Source: Diphasiastrum complanatum
Lineage: Eukaryota; Streptophyta; Lycopodiopsida; Lycopodiales; Lycopodiaceae
Length of the DNA stretch: 64,000 nt
Assembly: GCA_029204225.1 (NCBI GenBank)
Contig: CM055111.1
Coordinates: 25,734,761-25,798,760 of the forward strand
Direction of reading: 5' to 3'
Shown: one piece after another, positions 11,317 to 23,620 of the stretch
Numbering within the stretch: position 1 is the first letter of the stretch
How the letters are laid out: each line of letters begins with the position of its first letter
The notes under the pieces: generated by a model
The model's input: only the letters and a program-made list of their open reading frames with translations
The model's database searches: none
What the model was told of the DNA's origin: nothing
Program-made: the position numbers and the translations under genes

Positions 11317-11328
11317 TGGTATTAGAGC
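11317..11328 (+). other. Primer-binding site of element D
   Basis: TGGTATTAGAGC has one mismatch to the usual initiator-tRNA primer-binding site. Leader sequence runs from here to the gag start at 12072. Confidence 0.8.
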
Positions 11329-12071
11329 CAAATTAAGCTTTGCATGCTATTATCACTGTTTGTGCAAGAATTTGTGAGCCCAAATCAAGAAAAAAAAATT
11401 GTTTATCAGTTTTCTTTACCTTTTCTTGAAAAGTGTTTGGATCAAAGAGGATAGAATCAAGATTTTCAGATCAAAATTGACATTGTACGGAATTCTGGAA
11501 TTCCGGACGTGTGAAAATCAAAGTTTTTCAGACCTCTTTATTTCCTTCATCATTGGTCCAAAGATATTGATGTTATAGCTTGATGGAAAGCTTATAAGGA
11601 GTACTTTCCATTGCAATTGATCTCAAACCAATCTGATGTGTCTATCAAGAGTTATAAGCTCTTAAAGAGGGAGGGGTCCAAAATCCGAGTGACCACTTCT
11701 TTTTATTTGATTCACAATCCATTGTTTTGAGTAATCAACACAAGAAACTTGAGATCAAGACATAGTTTGGAGCTATTGAACACTTTGAGCCTTCTTTGAA
11801 TCAATATTGTTTTCTTTTGAAGCATCTAACACGTGCCAAAAGTAGAACCAAAACTTGTCTATACTTCTCAATTCAGTTTTTTGAGAAATTGATCTTGTTT
11901 ATCTTGTTTTGTGGAATATTCGAGACCTATCTCAAAATACAGTTGCAAGTTTTCACATAGAATTGGTAGCACACTCTTGAAAATTTTTATAGTGAAAGAG
12001 AGTAGCAACATTTAGTTTGTGTGGAATAAGCTCAAACATATAATTGTCCAATAACAAGAAGTCTTCACAAT

Positions 12072-12907
12072 ATGGCACCTGTAGGAGGATACCTCTTAGA
12101 ACCAAGTGAAAGACTAAGTATCTCCAATTACTCAATATGGAAGGTTAGGATGGAATCTGTTCTTATATACTCCAGGATGTTATGGACATAGTACTTGGTA
12201 TTGAGGAGTAGCCTCAAACACAACTTGAAATACCAAAGTATAGGAAGAGAGCTAGGATGGCTCTACACTTCTTTAAAATGAATGTCTCTAATGAGATTCT
12301 AAGAGAAACAGGATCTTGCACCACTTCTAAAGAAGCTTGGAATGCACTTAAGTCTATCTATGAAGCTAAGAACACTTCTAGAATACTCACTCTTAGAAAT
12401 CAGATTTTTCAAAGTTTTCAAAGAAGTGAGGAGAGTGCATCAAATTATGTTCTAAGAGTAAAAGATCTTCATAGAGATCTTGTTTGTGTTGGTGTCACAA
12501 TCAATCAAGATGAGCTAGTACAAGTCATTCTTAATGGCTTAAAAGAAGACTATGATAATCTTGTTTAATCTTTTGCCATAAAGGAGAAGTTGCCCAATTT
12601 GGAGACTCTTCAAGAAATTCTCATCTTTGAAGAAGCAAGGCAAAGTTACAAACTTTCAAGGATGAACAAACTCGAGCATATTGGAAGTGACAAAGTTCTC
12701 TTTGTCAAGGACAAGCATAAAGGAAGGAGCAAGAACCAGTTTTCTCAAGCTTTCAACAAAGACAAAGCCAAAGACAAAGACAAAGATGGAGAAGAGGATG
12801 ACTCAACTCATCCTTCTACTTCCAAGACCAAGAAGAAAAAAGTCAAGTGTTTCTTTTGTGGCAAGAAGGGGCACTATGCCTCTAATTGCTTCAAAAAGAA
12901 AAATTAA
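12072..12907 (+). pseudogene. Copia gag of element D
   Basis: ATG at 12072 gives MAPVGGYLLEPSERLS then SNYSIWKVRMES, the conserved gag N-terminus also seen in A, C, F and G. A frameshift follows within about 35 codons. The central gag helices continue at 12257-12568, where a stop lies after DEYDNLV-type sequence (here EDYDNLV). The C-terminal part at 12590-12907 ends in a Lys-rich stretch and the zinc knuckle CFFCGKKGHYASNC near 12849-12890. Gag would form the virus-like particle and bind RNA; this copy cannot be translated intact. Confidence 0.85.
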
Positions 12908-13018
12908 CACAAACAAGCAAATCTCTCTAATGAGAAAGAAGAAGACTTTATTGCAAGTGATGGAGCAGGATCCTTCATGGTGTCAAGCTTTTCTTCAACA
13001 CCCTTCAAGAAGGATGGA

Positions 13019-14864
13019 GCATGGTACATTGATAGTGGTGCCTCATCACATATGTGTTGTTCAAAGGAGTCTTTTGACTCTATTGTACCTTATAAAGGAC
13101 TTAAAGATTTATTTATATAGCAAATGACCATGAATGCTCTATTGAAGGAATTGGCAATATTCCATTAAAACTTGCTTCTTCTAAAGTTCTATCACTTTCC
13201 AATGTTCTTTTTGTTCCTAAGCTTACAAAAAACTTAATAAGCGTTGGAGAGTGGTTTGATTGTAGTTGTGATGTGAAATTCAATGCCAGTTCTTGCTTTA
13301 TTAAGAAAGGTGATGAGATCCTAGCTAATGGATCTAGATATGGTGGCATCTTCAAGTTAAATTCTTATGAGAATGCAAACTTTTATGAAATTGCCTTTAT
13401 ATCTAAGGTAAGATCACTTTCCAAAGATATCAAGCCATGTGAGGCTTGTGAGATTGCAAAATCACATAGAAAGCCATATCAAAAGTCTTCTGTTAAGACT
13501 TCTCATCCTTTGCAATTAATTCACTCAGATGTTCATTTTTCTTCCTCAAAAAGTATTGGTGGTGCAACTTGTTTTATTACCTTCATTGATGATTTCACAA
13601 GATATACTTGGTTGTACCTTCTTTCTTCAAAATCTATGGTGTTTGAACACTTCCTAGTTTTCAAAGCTTATGTTGAGAAACAGTTTTCTTTCAAAGTTAA
13701 AGCTTTGAGATGTGATGGAGGAGGTGAATACATCTCCATCAAGTTCTATGATTATTGTGAGGTTGAAGAGATTAAAGAGAGTTTTCTTTTGCTTATTCCT
13801 CATCTCAAATTGGGGTTGCTGAAAGAAAAAATTGATTTCTATGTGAATGTGCTAAAGCAATCCGAGTTGAAGCTTCTTTGCCTATTGAATATTGGGGAGA
13901 AGCAATTAATTGTGCAAATTATTTGTGCAATAGATTACCTCACAGTACACTTGCAGGAAGATCACCATATGAAGTCTTGTTTAAGAGGAGACCTAAGGTT
14001 GATTACCTTAGAGTTTTTGGATGTGCTTGCTTTGTTCATGTACCCTTGGAAACAAGAGATGATCCAAATTCAATCAAAGGGATCATGGTTGCATACTCAT
14101 CCAACAAGAAGGCATACAGAATTACAATTGAGAGTAGAGATGTTATTTTTCATGAGAATAAAAAATACATGTTTGATGAGGCCGAGACCAAAGATTCTCA
14201 AAAGGATTCTCCTATCATCACCCTTGAAGATTATCATGGGGAGATGGGACCGAGAATTGAGGAGGAGTCACCTCAAGTTTTCTCACCAAGGAGATCACAA
14301 AGAGAAAGATCCGAGCCTAAGAGGCTCACATATGGAGATAAAGGCAAACAAGTGGAACTCAACTCCACTAATTATGCATATTTTGTTTCACATGAAGAGC
14401 CAAAGGATGTACATGAAGCAATCAACTCAAGAGAATGGTTTCTAGCCATGAAGGAGGAGTATGATGCATTAATTACCAACAAGACATGGGAGCTTGTGGA
14501 TCTTTTATCCAACAAGCATATTATTGGTTGCAAATTGATTTTTCGAGTCAAATATAATCAAGATGGCACAATCAACAAGTACAAGGCAAGACTTTGTGCA
14601 AAGGGCTTTGCTCAAGTTTATGCACTTGATTATGAAGAGACTTTTGCTCTTGTTGCAAAGATGGTATCAATAAGAGTCATCATTTCTATTGCTTGTTTTT
14701 TCAAATGGCAAGTTTTTCAACTAGATGTCTCAAATGCTTTCTTAAATGGATATCTAGAAGAAGAGATTTATATGGAACAACCTCTTGGATTTATCCAAGA
14801 TAGGACCAAAGTTTGCTTGCTCTTCAGAAGTCTCTATGGACTAAAGCAAGCACCAAGATCATAG
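13019..14864 (+). pseudogene. Copia protease-integrase-reverse transcriptase remnant of element D
   Basis: The protease active site WYIDSGASSHM is present at about 13021. A frame change follows near 13090, then VGEWFDCSCDVKFN and the integrase finger CEACEIAKSH. The LWHKRLGHPN block expected before it is deleted. The integrase core (FITFIDDFTRYTWLYLL; CDGGGEYIS) is shifted near 13780 into the frame 13878-14864, which carries IEYWGEAINCANYLCNRLPH and then reverse transcriptase up to LYGLKQAPRS. There similarity stops at a local inversion (14862-14922), before YVDD, so no complete polymerase remains. Confidence 0.85.
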
Positions 14865-14922
14865 TTTCTAAGATTGAATCCTAGTGAGATAAGGAAAGTG
14901 TTAAGTTGAGAATACCTTTGTG
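14862..14922 (-). other. 60-bp microinversion of reverse transcriptase sequence
   Basis: After LYGLKQAPRS the plus strand should continue WYSRLNTFL.... Instead 14862-14922 is the reverse complement of that continuation, matching the plus strand of element A at about 38967-39022. The inverted piece begins with GATCAT, the same hexamer that precedes the expected continuation. Confidence 0.8.
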
Positions 14923-17126
14923 GGGTAAAGGACCTCTTTTTCAGGTTATTTTTGACGAAAAATCATCGTCACTCGCTACTATGCCAATGCGGAACCGCTT
15001 AAAACTGACGCATAAATGGCCCATTATGGCCGGTTGCACTTTTATTGAAACTCCGTCTATTTATTGATTTAAGCTGGACTTACATTTATTTAAGAGGCTT
15101 ATACCCCTAGTTCCCGGGTTTGTCGGGACTAGGAGGTGCCAGTTCATCTTAAAAAACCAGTTAAATGACAACTTTATTCACCGTAGGCCACTTTGGTGAT
15201 TTAAAACCAAATTTGGGGCTCAGCCCTTAAGTCTGGGCCCAACTGCTAAAAGCACCTATTGGTGCCCATTCATGAAGAAGTGCACCTCTTTGGGCCCCAG
15301 TCTTCCATAGCATTAGAGAGGGCCAGCCTCTATGTAACATTCATCCATTATTCATTGTTCACTTTGAGAGAGAGAAAAAAAAGCTTGTAGAGAAGCTTGT
15401 GTGCAGAGAGCTCTTGGAGAGAAGGTGAAGAGAGAAGGAAGGATAAGAAGCTGTTATGCTTGGTGCCTCCACTCTCAGTCTCTTCCACCTTGCTGTCTAT
15501 TCCATTTCACTGCTATTGAGTCACTGATTTGATCATTAGCATTGTGTTTTCACCATTTCATTTTTGAAATCAGATTTGGTATTGTTTGCTTTTGCAGTCT
15601 TTCTAATCTTGTGATTGCAGACCCTGCTATTGTGGGACTTCATTTTGTATCTCTTTGTTGTCTCTGACATTTGTTTGTAGATTGTGGGGATTAGGATGTG
15701 AATATTTTATTATTTGTGATTATACAAGAAAGCAGTCTTTGTCTTGTTTATTGCTGATCACTAAGGCTTTCAAAGCTTTGTCATTAGGTTATTGGATCTA
15801 AATCCATTCCGTAGCCTGGTTAATCACTGGTCTGTGTTTCTTTAACCAACCAACTCTGTGAATCTATACATAGTGAGCCATAGGCCCTTTTAAATCTGCC
15901 TAAGGAATGCTTGAAAGTGTGAACCTTGAGCCTTCCATCTTTATGAGAGGAAATCTGATGTAAGTCGTTGAACTAAGAGACAGGAAAAACTTCTGCCCAG
16001 AAACCGGTCGCTTTACAAGTAATGAGCCCTGGGATCTAAACATTTAGATTACCTAGCTGTACATTGATTAGTATCTGTCATTATTGGCAATTTGAAAATG
16101 ATTGTTCATGCAAAATATTGTCAAATCGATTTCATTGAAGAATTGTGTGAACAAGGTGTCATTATCTGAAGCAACATTACATTATTGAATCCATTGAAAG
16201 CTGCTGATTGGCGCTCCATCTCTGCCTGCGAGTTTCCATCTCTGGATTTACCTATTGTAGTCTGAGTGGCGGCCTTGGATCTCTGCCAGCGTCCTTGTAA
16301 TCTGCCTGTTTGAGGCCTCTGCTACCCATCGTTGATTAGACAGCCAATTTGCACCCTGTTGATTGCTGAAGAGCGAAGCCTATTTTACTTTCAGAAGTCT
16401 ATAGAGAATAGTGATTTGAGGAAGACCATCATTATCTGCTGAGAGGATAAAGAGTGCACTGTCAGGCCTCTGTGAGATCCATTTGCAATGTGGAGTCCCT
16501 GCTCTATGTTCAGGTTTTGGTATTAGATTGCTATCAAACAAAGAAGTTAACCATACTTTCTATCCAAAAAGGAGCGATGCAATCCGCCTAACCCTATGCA
16601 TCGCAAGTCAAGAAACAGATCCGCCTAATCCACAGGTTGCCCTACAACTTGTTGAGGGCCGTGTAATCTGCCCACAATCCCTACCTATCTATGTTCAATC
16701 CCTATTCCCTGAGGTTTTCCTTACCTACCTATCCCTGCCTGCGACTTGTAGAGGGCCGTGCCCTCTACCAACGGCCCATCCCATCCTCTACTTGCCTGCG
16801 CCTATCTCACAGGCTATTCCAGCTACCTCACACTATGGTTTGAAACATTTCTTTGAATCCATATGTCTGTTTGGAATCTGCCTTGAAGAAATGTTGAAGT
16901 GAAACCGTTGCCCTACTGTTAGCCCGTTGGCCCTTGCCTGCAGCTCGTTGCTGCTCATCTGCTCATTTGCCTTGCATGCAATTTGCCTGTTTGTACATCT
17001 CGCATGTTCATACATTACCTTAACCTGTTTGGAAATTGGATTGATTCTTTGCTGCACTCATAAGAAGACTTCGGACTTATAATATCATTGTGCCAATAAT
17101 AACATAACTATTTTTGCCCTAGCAGT
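14923..17126. other. Non-coding stretch upstream of a gypsy pol; probable LTR/leader
   Basis: No supported gene. It is richer in C/T tracts and less AT-rich than its neighbours. 15360-15450 is purine-rich (GAGAGAGA blocks), and 16200-16930 contains repeated CTGCCTGCGA/CTCTGCC-type words. Position suggests the 5' LTR and leader of the gypsy copy at 17127, but I found no clear primer-binding site or LTR ends. Confidence 0.35.
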
Positions 17127-18635
17127 TCATCGAATCCCATTGAAACCTGATGTAAAACCTGTCAGGGAATGACAAAGGAGGTTAGCTCAACATCTCATGG
17201 CACCTATAGCTAAGGAAATCCGAAAAATAAGGGATGCTGGCCTTATATTCTCTGTCACCAATGCTGAATGGTGCTCTACAATTGTACCCAAAGTTAAGAA
17301 GAATGGTTTGTGTGGACTTTAAACCCCTTAACAGGAGTACTATAAAGGACTACTACCCTTTACCCTTCATCAACCAAATGTTTGATCAATTAGATGGAAA
17401 GCAGATGTATATTTTTATGGACTGTTTCATAGGCTATAACCAAATAGACATAGCTCTTGAAGATAAGCTTAAGACGACTTTTACGACTCCATTTGTCACA
17501 TATGCTTATCATGTCATGTCATTTGGACTTTGTAATGCCCCGGGCACGTACCAGATGTTTATGAATGAATCCTTTCGAAACTGGTGTCTGAGCACATTAA
17601 GGTGTTTATGGATGACATTTGTATAGCAACCAACAATATTGAAGATCACATCAAAGTACTCAAGGAATGTTTTGAAGTGTGCTACAAGAGTCTGTAGCAC
17701 TAAATCCTAGGAAATGCCTTTTTGTAGTTCCATACGATATTCTCCTTGGACATGTTATAAGCAAGGACGACATAACTACTGTTCTAGCTAAAGTCCAGGG
17801 TGTTAGAGAGATGTTTGCCCCCATTAATGTAAAAGGTGTCAGATCCTTTTTAGGGAGTGTAGGATATTATAGGAGATTTTTAAAAGATTATAGCAAGATC
17901 ACTTTGCCTTTAGTAGAGCTCCTTGCAAAAGATAAACACTTCTTGTGGACTGAGGAGTGTCAGTATGTGTTTGACCATCTGAAAGATGCCTTGACGAAAG
18001 CACCAATTCTCAGACTACCCAAATGGGACAAAGAATTCCATCTTATTGTTGCTGCTGGACCTTTGGCCCTAAATTGTCCCTTGTTCCAGATTGAGAAACC
18101 AAAAATGTTACACCCCATAGCCTTTGCTGGTGTCAAGTTGAAGAGTGCCGAACCTAGATACAGTTATGGGAAAAGAGTGTGCCTACTAGTACGTTTTGTT
18201 GTGTCTAAGTTCAGACACTATCTTATCCATCAGAAAGTAGTCATTTATGCTCCTACCACTTCTATTAAACTCATGTTGAACAAACTTCACCCGCCAAATA
18301 GACTTGTCAAGTGGCTTGTTGTTCTAGAAGAATTCGATTATGAGTTGAGAAACAAACCGCCCAAAGCCAAAAATTTGGTGGATTGTTTATGTGATTATAG
18401 CCTGGTAGAGGAAGATGACCTTGAGATAGAAAGTCAAGAGAAGAAAGTAGATGACTTGAGGAATTCCCAACCTCACATTGATGTATTTGTTGAAGAACAG
18501 GGGTCATTGCAAGAAGTACCATTTGACTCAATGGACGAAGGGAATCATGAAATGTTTAAATTGGATGTCGAGGCAGTACCACAATGGTATCAAGCGTTAG
18601 CCCATTACCTGAAAAACTTGAATCTTCAGATTTAG
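17127..18635 (+). pseudogene. Ty3/gypsy reverse transcriptase-RNase H remnant (element M)
   Basis: The frame starts near HRIPLKPDVKPV and RRLAQHLMAPIAKEI, the entry to gypsy reverse transcriptase. It continues with VCVDFKPLNRSTIKDYYPLP, FMDCFIGYNQI (usual D-G-F-S-GYNQI altered), FTTPFVTYAYHVMSFGLCNAPGT, and FMDDI (near 17607). Two frame breaks lie at about 17600 and 17690. The connection region follows (NPRKCLF..LLGHVIS, LRSFLG-type VRSFLGSVGYYRRFLKDYS) and a degenerate RNase H. The usual ..VDAS.. catalytic Asp block reads VAAGPLALNC, so RNase H would be inactive. The tail after VDCLCDY is Glu/Asp-rich and ends at a stop at 18635. No integrase follows; a minus-strand copia begins at about 18637. 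Confidence 0.85.
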
Positions 18636-18636
18636 C

Positions 18637-20085
18637 ATGTCGTTAAATCTGATGTGGTGATCCTTGGACAATGCCTTAGTGAAGTAATTTGTTGCCATTA
18701 ACTCTGTCCTATAGCAAAACAATAACACTTCCTTGCTTTGTACTTTTTTCTCTATACTTGATTTCATTGTGTTTGCTTTGAGAGTGAAATCTCGAGAAAA
18801 AGAGTGCTATTGTGCTTTGATTATCACAATAAATTGTAGTTGGATGTTCTTGAGCAAGGTCAATATCTGCAAGTAGGTTCCTTAGCCAAATTGCCTCCTT
18901 GGTAGCATTCGTGACAGCTATGTATTTTGATTCAGTTGATGATAATGCTACAAAGATCTACTTTCGGTTGTTCCAAGAGATTGGGCCTTGATTGTATAAA
19001 AATACAAATCCAAAAGTCGATCTTCTGGTGTCGATATCTCCTGCCCACTCTGCATCTGTGTATCCTTCAATAATATTGGCAGATTGGTTGCCTCCATAAC
19101 AAATGTTGAGATGTTTGGTTTCTTGGACATACTTTTCATGACCTTCATGAGAGCTTTCCAATGAGTTGGCCCTAGATTTGATAGGAATTGATTGAGAGAT
19201 CTAATGGAGAATGCCAAGTCAGGTTGAGTGCAGAGCATAGCATACATGAGTGACCCGATGATGGAGTGAAATGGATAATGCTTTATTTTCTCCTTCTCTA
19301 CCTCGGATTGTGGACATTACTCCTTTGATAGCTTCAGATCAAGGTCGAGTGGGAAGTAGTTCAATTTGCAATTGGTCATTCCGTATTTGTTTAGCATATT
19401 GACTGATAAAAATCTATCTATTGGGTCGATCTCGATAGATCTGGATTTCGAGACACTAATGACCCATATTCATCTTGTATTCATGTTCTAGCATGCATTT
19501 CGTATCCTTCAATAAATTCAAATTGTTACTAAATAATAATGTATCATTGACATAAAGAGTGATGATAATGAAAGAAATAGAAACAGACTTAAAGTAAACA
19601 TTCGAGTCTACCGAGTTTGGAATTAAACCATTCTCGATTAGAAATGCATTGATATTCTGAAACCAAGCTCTTGGTGACTATTTTAAACCATAGAGAGTCT
19701 TGTGAATTTTGCACACTAGGTGCTTTTTACCATTCAGTTCGTATCCCGTTGGCTATGACATATAGATTTCCTCTTTGATGTCCCATTGAGAAAGGTAGTT
19801 TGTGATGGCTTCAATCATGTTCACACCTCATGAGGTGTTTTGCCATTCAGGGCCTTAGTGATGGATCCATTTTTTGGTAGGCAGCCATAGTAACAACTTC
19901 TGCCCAAAATTTCTTTGGAAGAGAGGCATGGGCCAGCATGCTCTTGGCACTTTTGATGAGTGTCTGATTCTTCCTCTCAGCTACACCATTGGACTGAGGC
20001 GAGACTTTGTTGTGTATTGTTGATGTATATCATTGGCCTTGCAGAAATCCTTGAATTCTGTGGAGATGAATTATGTGAAAGATTC
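18637..20085 (-). pseudogene. Copia integrase end-RT-RNase H remnant (element N)
   Basis: Read on the minus strand from the right: integrase C-terminal part (SNGVAERKNQTLIKSAKSML, near 19930-20000), reverse transcriptase (degraded; NYLSQWDIKEEIYMSQPTGY near 19750-19810), the catalytic motif changed to LYVND (near 19546-19560, second Asp of YVDD lost), HWKALMKVMK near 19160, RNase H GYTDAEWAGDIDTRRSTFGF in another frame (near 19015-19075), and finally FTKALSKDHHIR at 18640-18680. Many frame breaks. It belongs to the same general copia type as fragment B (43420-43939) rather than to A, C, D or F. Confidence 0.75.
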
Positions 20086-20461
20086 AACTAGTTTCCTCAC
20101 ATTTTGCAATATTTCCATATTTGGCATATTGAGGCCAAAACTTGTTTTAGACTTAGAGGTTGACTTTTCAAAGTTCGTTAGTCTAAATTTCATTTGAATA
20201 AACATTTTCTGAAAGTGTGGGAAAGTTAGAATGCAAGTTTGAGTAGATTCAATTTAAATAGTTGGGTACATTAAATCTAGACCCAAAATTAGTAGGGTTA
20301 AGAGACAAACAAACTCAAAGCAAATAGGAGAACAATAATAGTTCATCCTATGTTGAGGAGCCAGAGAGCTCGAAGATGGGCGAAGAAAGATCGAATCACG
20401 AAAATTTGACCGCTTACATCTATGCAGACATGTGTGCAGTATCAACACCCGACACACAGGA

Positions 20462-20687
20462 GGTAATCCTTAATTTAGGAGCTATCTCACACTTCATTAC
20501 ATCATGATGGATCATGTCTGATTTACAAACTGTAGATCCATCAAGATTTATCATTGGAGATGGATCAAAGCATCAAGTGAATGGTATTGGTTCACTATGG
20601 CTCAACACAAATGGTAGAGACAAACGACTCAAAGATATTCTATTCGTGCCTACATTGCAGCAGGACTTGCTATCAGTGGCATAAATA
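20462..20687 (+). pseudogene. Copia protease fragment
   Basis: The plus-strand frame reads EVILNLGAISHF, then IIGDGSKHQVNGIGSLWL and ILFVPTLQQDLLSVA before a TAA. This lines up along its length with the protease of the 3723-4798 fragment (VVLDSGATSHF, ILGDGSKHMV, LYVPTLDKDLISVA). The active-site DSGA is NLGA here and an internal stop is present. Flanks on both sides (20086-20461 and 20688-21228) have no other recognisable coding. Confidence 0.75.
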
Positions 20688-20843
20688 GATAGTGCAGAGA
20701 TGCATGTAAATAGATAGACGAAAAATATAGAATACATGTCCACCTGTGTGCGAGACAATTTTGCAGGAGGATCAACAGATCCAAGAAGTTTGCTAGTAAG
20801 CGAGACACTATTCGTGAGAGAACATTATTTTTCTCACGCCAAT

Positions 20844-20870
20844 GCACTGTGTGAATCTGTCACACAGTGC
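20844..20870. repeat. Perfect 11-bp hairpin
   Basis: GCACTGTGTGA (20844-20854) and its exact reverse complement TCACACAGTGC (20860-20870) are separated by five bases. Confidence 0.9.
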
Positions 20871-21228
20871 AAAAATCAAGAGGATCAATAGATGATATTG
20901 TAGCTATTATGCACATATTATTCTGAATTTTGTCTGATCTCAAATGAATTGTTGGCTGCTATTATTCGTGTATCTCATTTACTTGTTTAATCAATTCCGC
21001 ACACTGGTTCAATCTTGTTGAATGTTGTATTAATCTATAATGATATAGTAGATGGTGACCAGCAATCATATCTGAACTTCATCTGAATTGATTTCATTCG
21101 CAATATTAATTTCAGAGCTCATTCAAGTTTCGCTTTGCTTTGTTTCGTTTTGTCTAGTTTCGTTTTGTTTCATTATAGAGCCTAATTGGCTTTGCACAAT
21201 TATTTTTCAATTCAAATTTTTATTCTCA

Positions 21229-21860
21229 TCATCCATGCCTCTTACCGAGTGCAAGGATCTTATTACTCCTATCAATAATCTTGCATTGATCAGATTCAAA
21301 TTCTACCTTATGACCTAAATCTGTAATTCTACTTACTGATAACAGATTTGTAAAATGTTTAGGAACATACAAAACTTTTGATAGTAGTTTGAACTGATCA
21401 TGTTGAAATCGCAATCTTACAATACTTTTACCTTTAATAGTGTGAGTACTATTGTCACTAAGATGAATAAATTTCTTCGTGTTATAAGGTGTGTAGGAGT
21501 TGAAAATCTCACATCGATTGGTCATATATTGAGTTGCTCTAGAATCCAGAAACCATAAATCATCCAAAATTGCATTTTGGTCTTTGACCATAAATGCGCC
21601 TTCATCCACTTTGACCTAGAGAGATGATGAAACTGTGTTTGCTTGTTGATCAGGTTGCTTGGCTGCATTCTTTGCTTGGAGAATTCAACAATCCTTAATC
21701 TCATGGTTATTGCGCTTGAAATACCTCCAAAACATCTTCTTCATCGACTGTGGATTTGATGATTGTCCTTGATTTTGAGTCTGCTTCTGATTTGTTGCAG
21801 CCTTCTTGGAGCTTTTCTGTTTCTGTCTCTTAGAGCCTTTGTTGACATATAGCAAGAGAG
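21229..21860 (-). pseudogene. Copia gag end and protease fragment
   Basis: The 21229-21609 frame reads LWFLDSRATQYMT (protease DSGAT changed to DSRAT, losing the conserved Gly), then IHLSDNSTHTIKGKSIVRL, VLYVPKHFTNLLSVSRI and GHKVEFESDQCKI. All of these are standard copia protease and linker blocks. Upstream on the minus strand, 21610-21850 encodes a Lys/Gln-rich gag tail and a degenerate knuckle (FWRYFKRNNHEIKDC, with the first cysteines lost). No integrase follows. 21860-22640 to its right may be its 5' leader and LTR but is unassigned. Confidence 0.8.
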
Positions 21861-22121
21861 TTCAAGCTTGAAAGCTTGATAGAGAGCTAACTACAATACT
21901 TTCTGATTGTGAATGATCTGCTTGATGAGAGCACAAGAAGCATCGTGTAATAACACTCAACTCCTTCACAATTCACAATAACATTTCAGACGATAAAAAA
22001 GATGTATGAACAGCAGATTTACACTAAGTAATTAGGTCTTCAAATGCGATTGCCAGTTGGCCACAGTCTGCTGGCATTCATTCAGTTCTTCTCATGGTGA
22101 AAATTAGTCGTAAACAGTCTG

Positions 22122-22202
22122 TCTGCATAAATGAACTAAAATTGTCACTCTGCATAAATGAACTAAAATTGACACTCTACAGAAATGAACTAAAATTGTC
22201 AC
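22122..22202. repeat. 27-bp tandem repeat, three copies
   Basis: Copies at 22122-22148, 22149-22175 and 22176-22202, consensus TCTGCATAAATGAACTAAAA then TTGTCAC. The period is a multiple of three, so a false repetitive frame is visible on the plus strand. Confidence 0.95.
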
Positions 22203-22322
22203 AGATGACAGTGTCGCAAAAGGCAACAATGTTGACTTTTGCAAAAAATGTGACAGTCCTAAAATCTCATTTTTTTTATTTTTTGAGGTAGCCCCACACT
22301 TTGCCAGAGTCATTTCCTTAAC

Positions 22323-22530
22323 ATTTGAGACACTTTGAAAAATGCGAAAAATGCGACTTTGCATATTTACTCGTAATTCTTGACAGGTGAAAAATGCAAA
22401 AAAGACGACACTACATTTTTACATGGGATTTCTGACAAGCGACAGTGTCGCAAGAATGCAAAAAATGCGACACTATAATTTTAATCATAATTTCTGACAT
22501 GCGACACTGTCAGGGTTGTAGAGAGAGAAA
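22323..22530. repeat. Degenerate repeats rich in GCGACA(C/G)TGTCGC words
   Basis: Three to four units of about 50-60 bp carry AAAAATGC-AAAAAATGCGACACT and end in AATTTCTGACA. The dyad GCGACAGTGTCGC lies near 22438-22450. The style resembles the dyads at 5357-5475, so this may be LTR sequence of the same copia lineage. Confidence 0.65.
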
Positions 22531-22649
22531 ATGTGACACTGTTGTCAAACTCCGTGTATTTCTGTAGATTATATAAAACACGAAAAAATTTGCAAAACTG
22601 GATAAACAATGGATGAGGATTAAAACTAATTAGTCAATTAGTAAGAAGG

Positions 22650-23620
22650 AGAATAATCCAACACCTTTAGATTCACGCAGATCCACATTTTGCCATTCTT
22701 CTTAGGTACTATCACTATAGGTGACACCAATTTTGTATGCTCAATTTCATAAATGAAATCGGTGTCAAGCAGTTTCTACAACTCTTATTTGATCAACTTT
22801 GTGTAGTTCAAGTTGCAACAATTATATATGTTGACCTTGGGGACTGCTCCGTCCACTTAGGGTATGGTGTGTTGGATCTACGGTTGGTAATAACCCTTCA
22901 GATCTTTGTACGTCCATGCGAAGCAATCCTTATATTCCACCAAGAGTGTTCGTAACCTTGTGCATTCAGTGGGTGTCAATTGTTTTTCTTCTTCATCTGG
23001 ATCAGCTAAGTTCATGGATTTTGTTCGCATAGGTCCTTTGAAGACTTGTTCTGTTGGTTCCTGATTTTGATCAGGTTCCCTCTGTGCTTGTGGCATCATG
23101 ATTACTACATCATCTAAGGTATAATTCTTGAAGGTCTCTGGCATTTCGTAAACTAGTGTTCACCGGGATTCCTCCTTCAGCATGTTGATCTTAGTGTGAC
23201 TGGTAATCTTCGAGTTTTCAGTCATCTATGAGGATGATGATGTTGCATCTCGTTCCATTCGGATTGACTTCAAGGAGGTCATAACTTTTTTTTTTTTATC
23301 AACATAGTTGTATTCCTCCTTGTTATCTTTCCTTGGAATTGGCCTAATATTCGCCTCATGATTACGGATATCGATATCCACCGTAGCTATTGCTTCTTCG
23401 GGTAGATCACTCCATTGGATCACCTAGCTGTAGCATTGCTTCAGCTGATGCTTCTTGTTAACATGTGGCTTTTACACAGAATTGATCTGCTAGCTTGATG
23501 GTGAATCTTGCTGGCTTCAACCCTTGCAAACCCCATTTTTTATACAAAATAGTGGAAACCAAGTTGATGTCTGATCCTCCATCTACCACCGCAAGTTCGT
23601 CCTTGTATCTTTTGTGTTTG
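22650..23620 (-). pseudogene. Ty3/gypsy protease-reverse transcriptase N-terminus (minus)
   Basis: Read from the right: a protease with the active site DELAVVDGGSDINLV (near 23570-23600) followed by KWGLQGLKPARFTIKLADQF. Next is a linker (IQWSDLPEEAIATVDIDI at 23370-23425), then TLDDVVIMMP and LLVEYKDCFAWTYKDLKG (22885-22950), the entry to gypsy pol. Last is LLDTDFIYEIEHTKLVSPIV with IVPKKNGKM (22680-22760). Several stops. Reverse transcriptase palm motifs are missing. Orientation is opposite to the adjacent gypsy at 23800. Confidence 0.8.

Noticed and set aside
16483-16902. 139-codon plus-strand frame
   Set aside because: No recognisable domain, Pro/Leu/Cys-rich by composition, and it sits in a likely gypsy leader; not supported as a gene.
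22094-22291. Repetitive frame with INELKLSLC-type repeats
   Set aside because: Comes from a 27-bp tandem repeat whose period is a multiple of three; no start context or domain.
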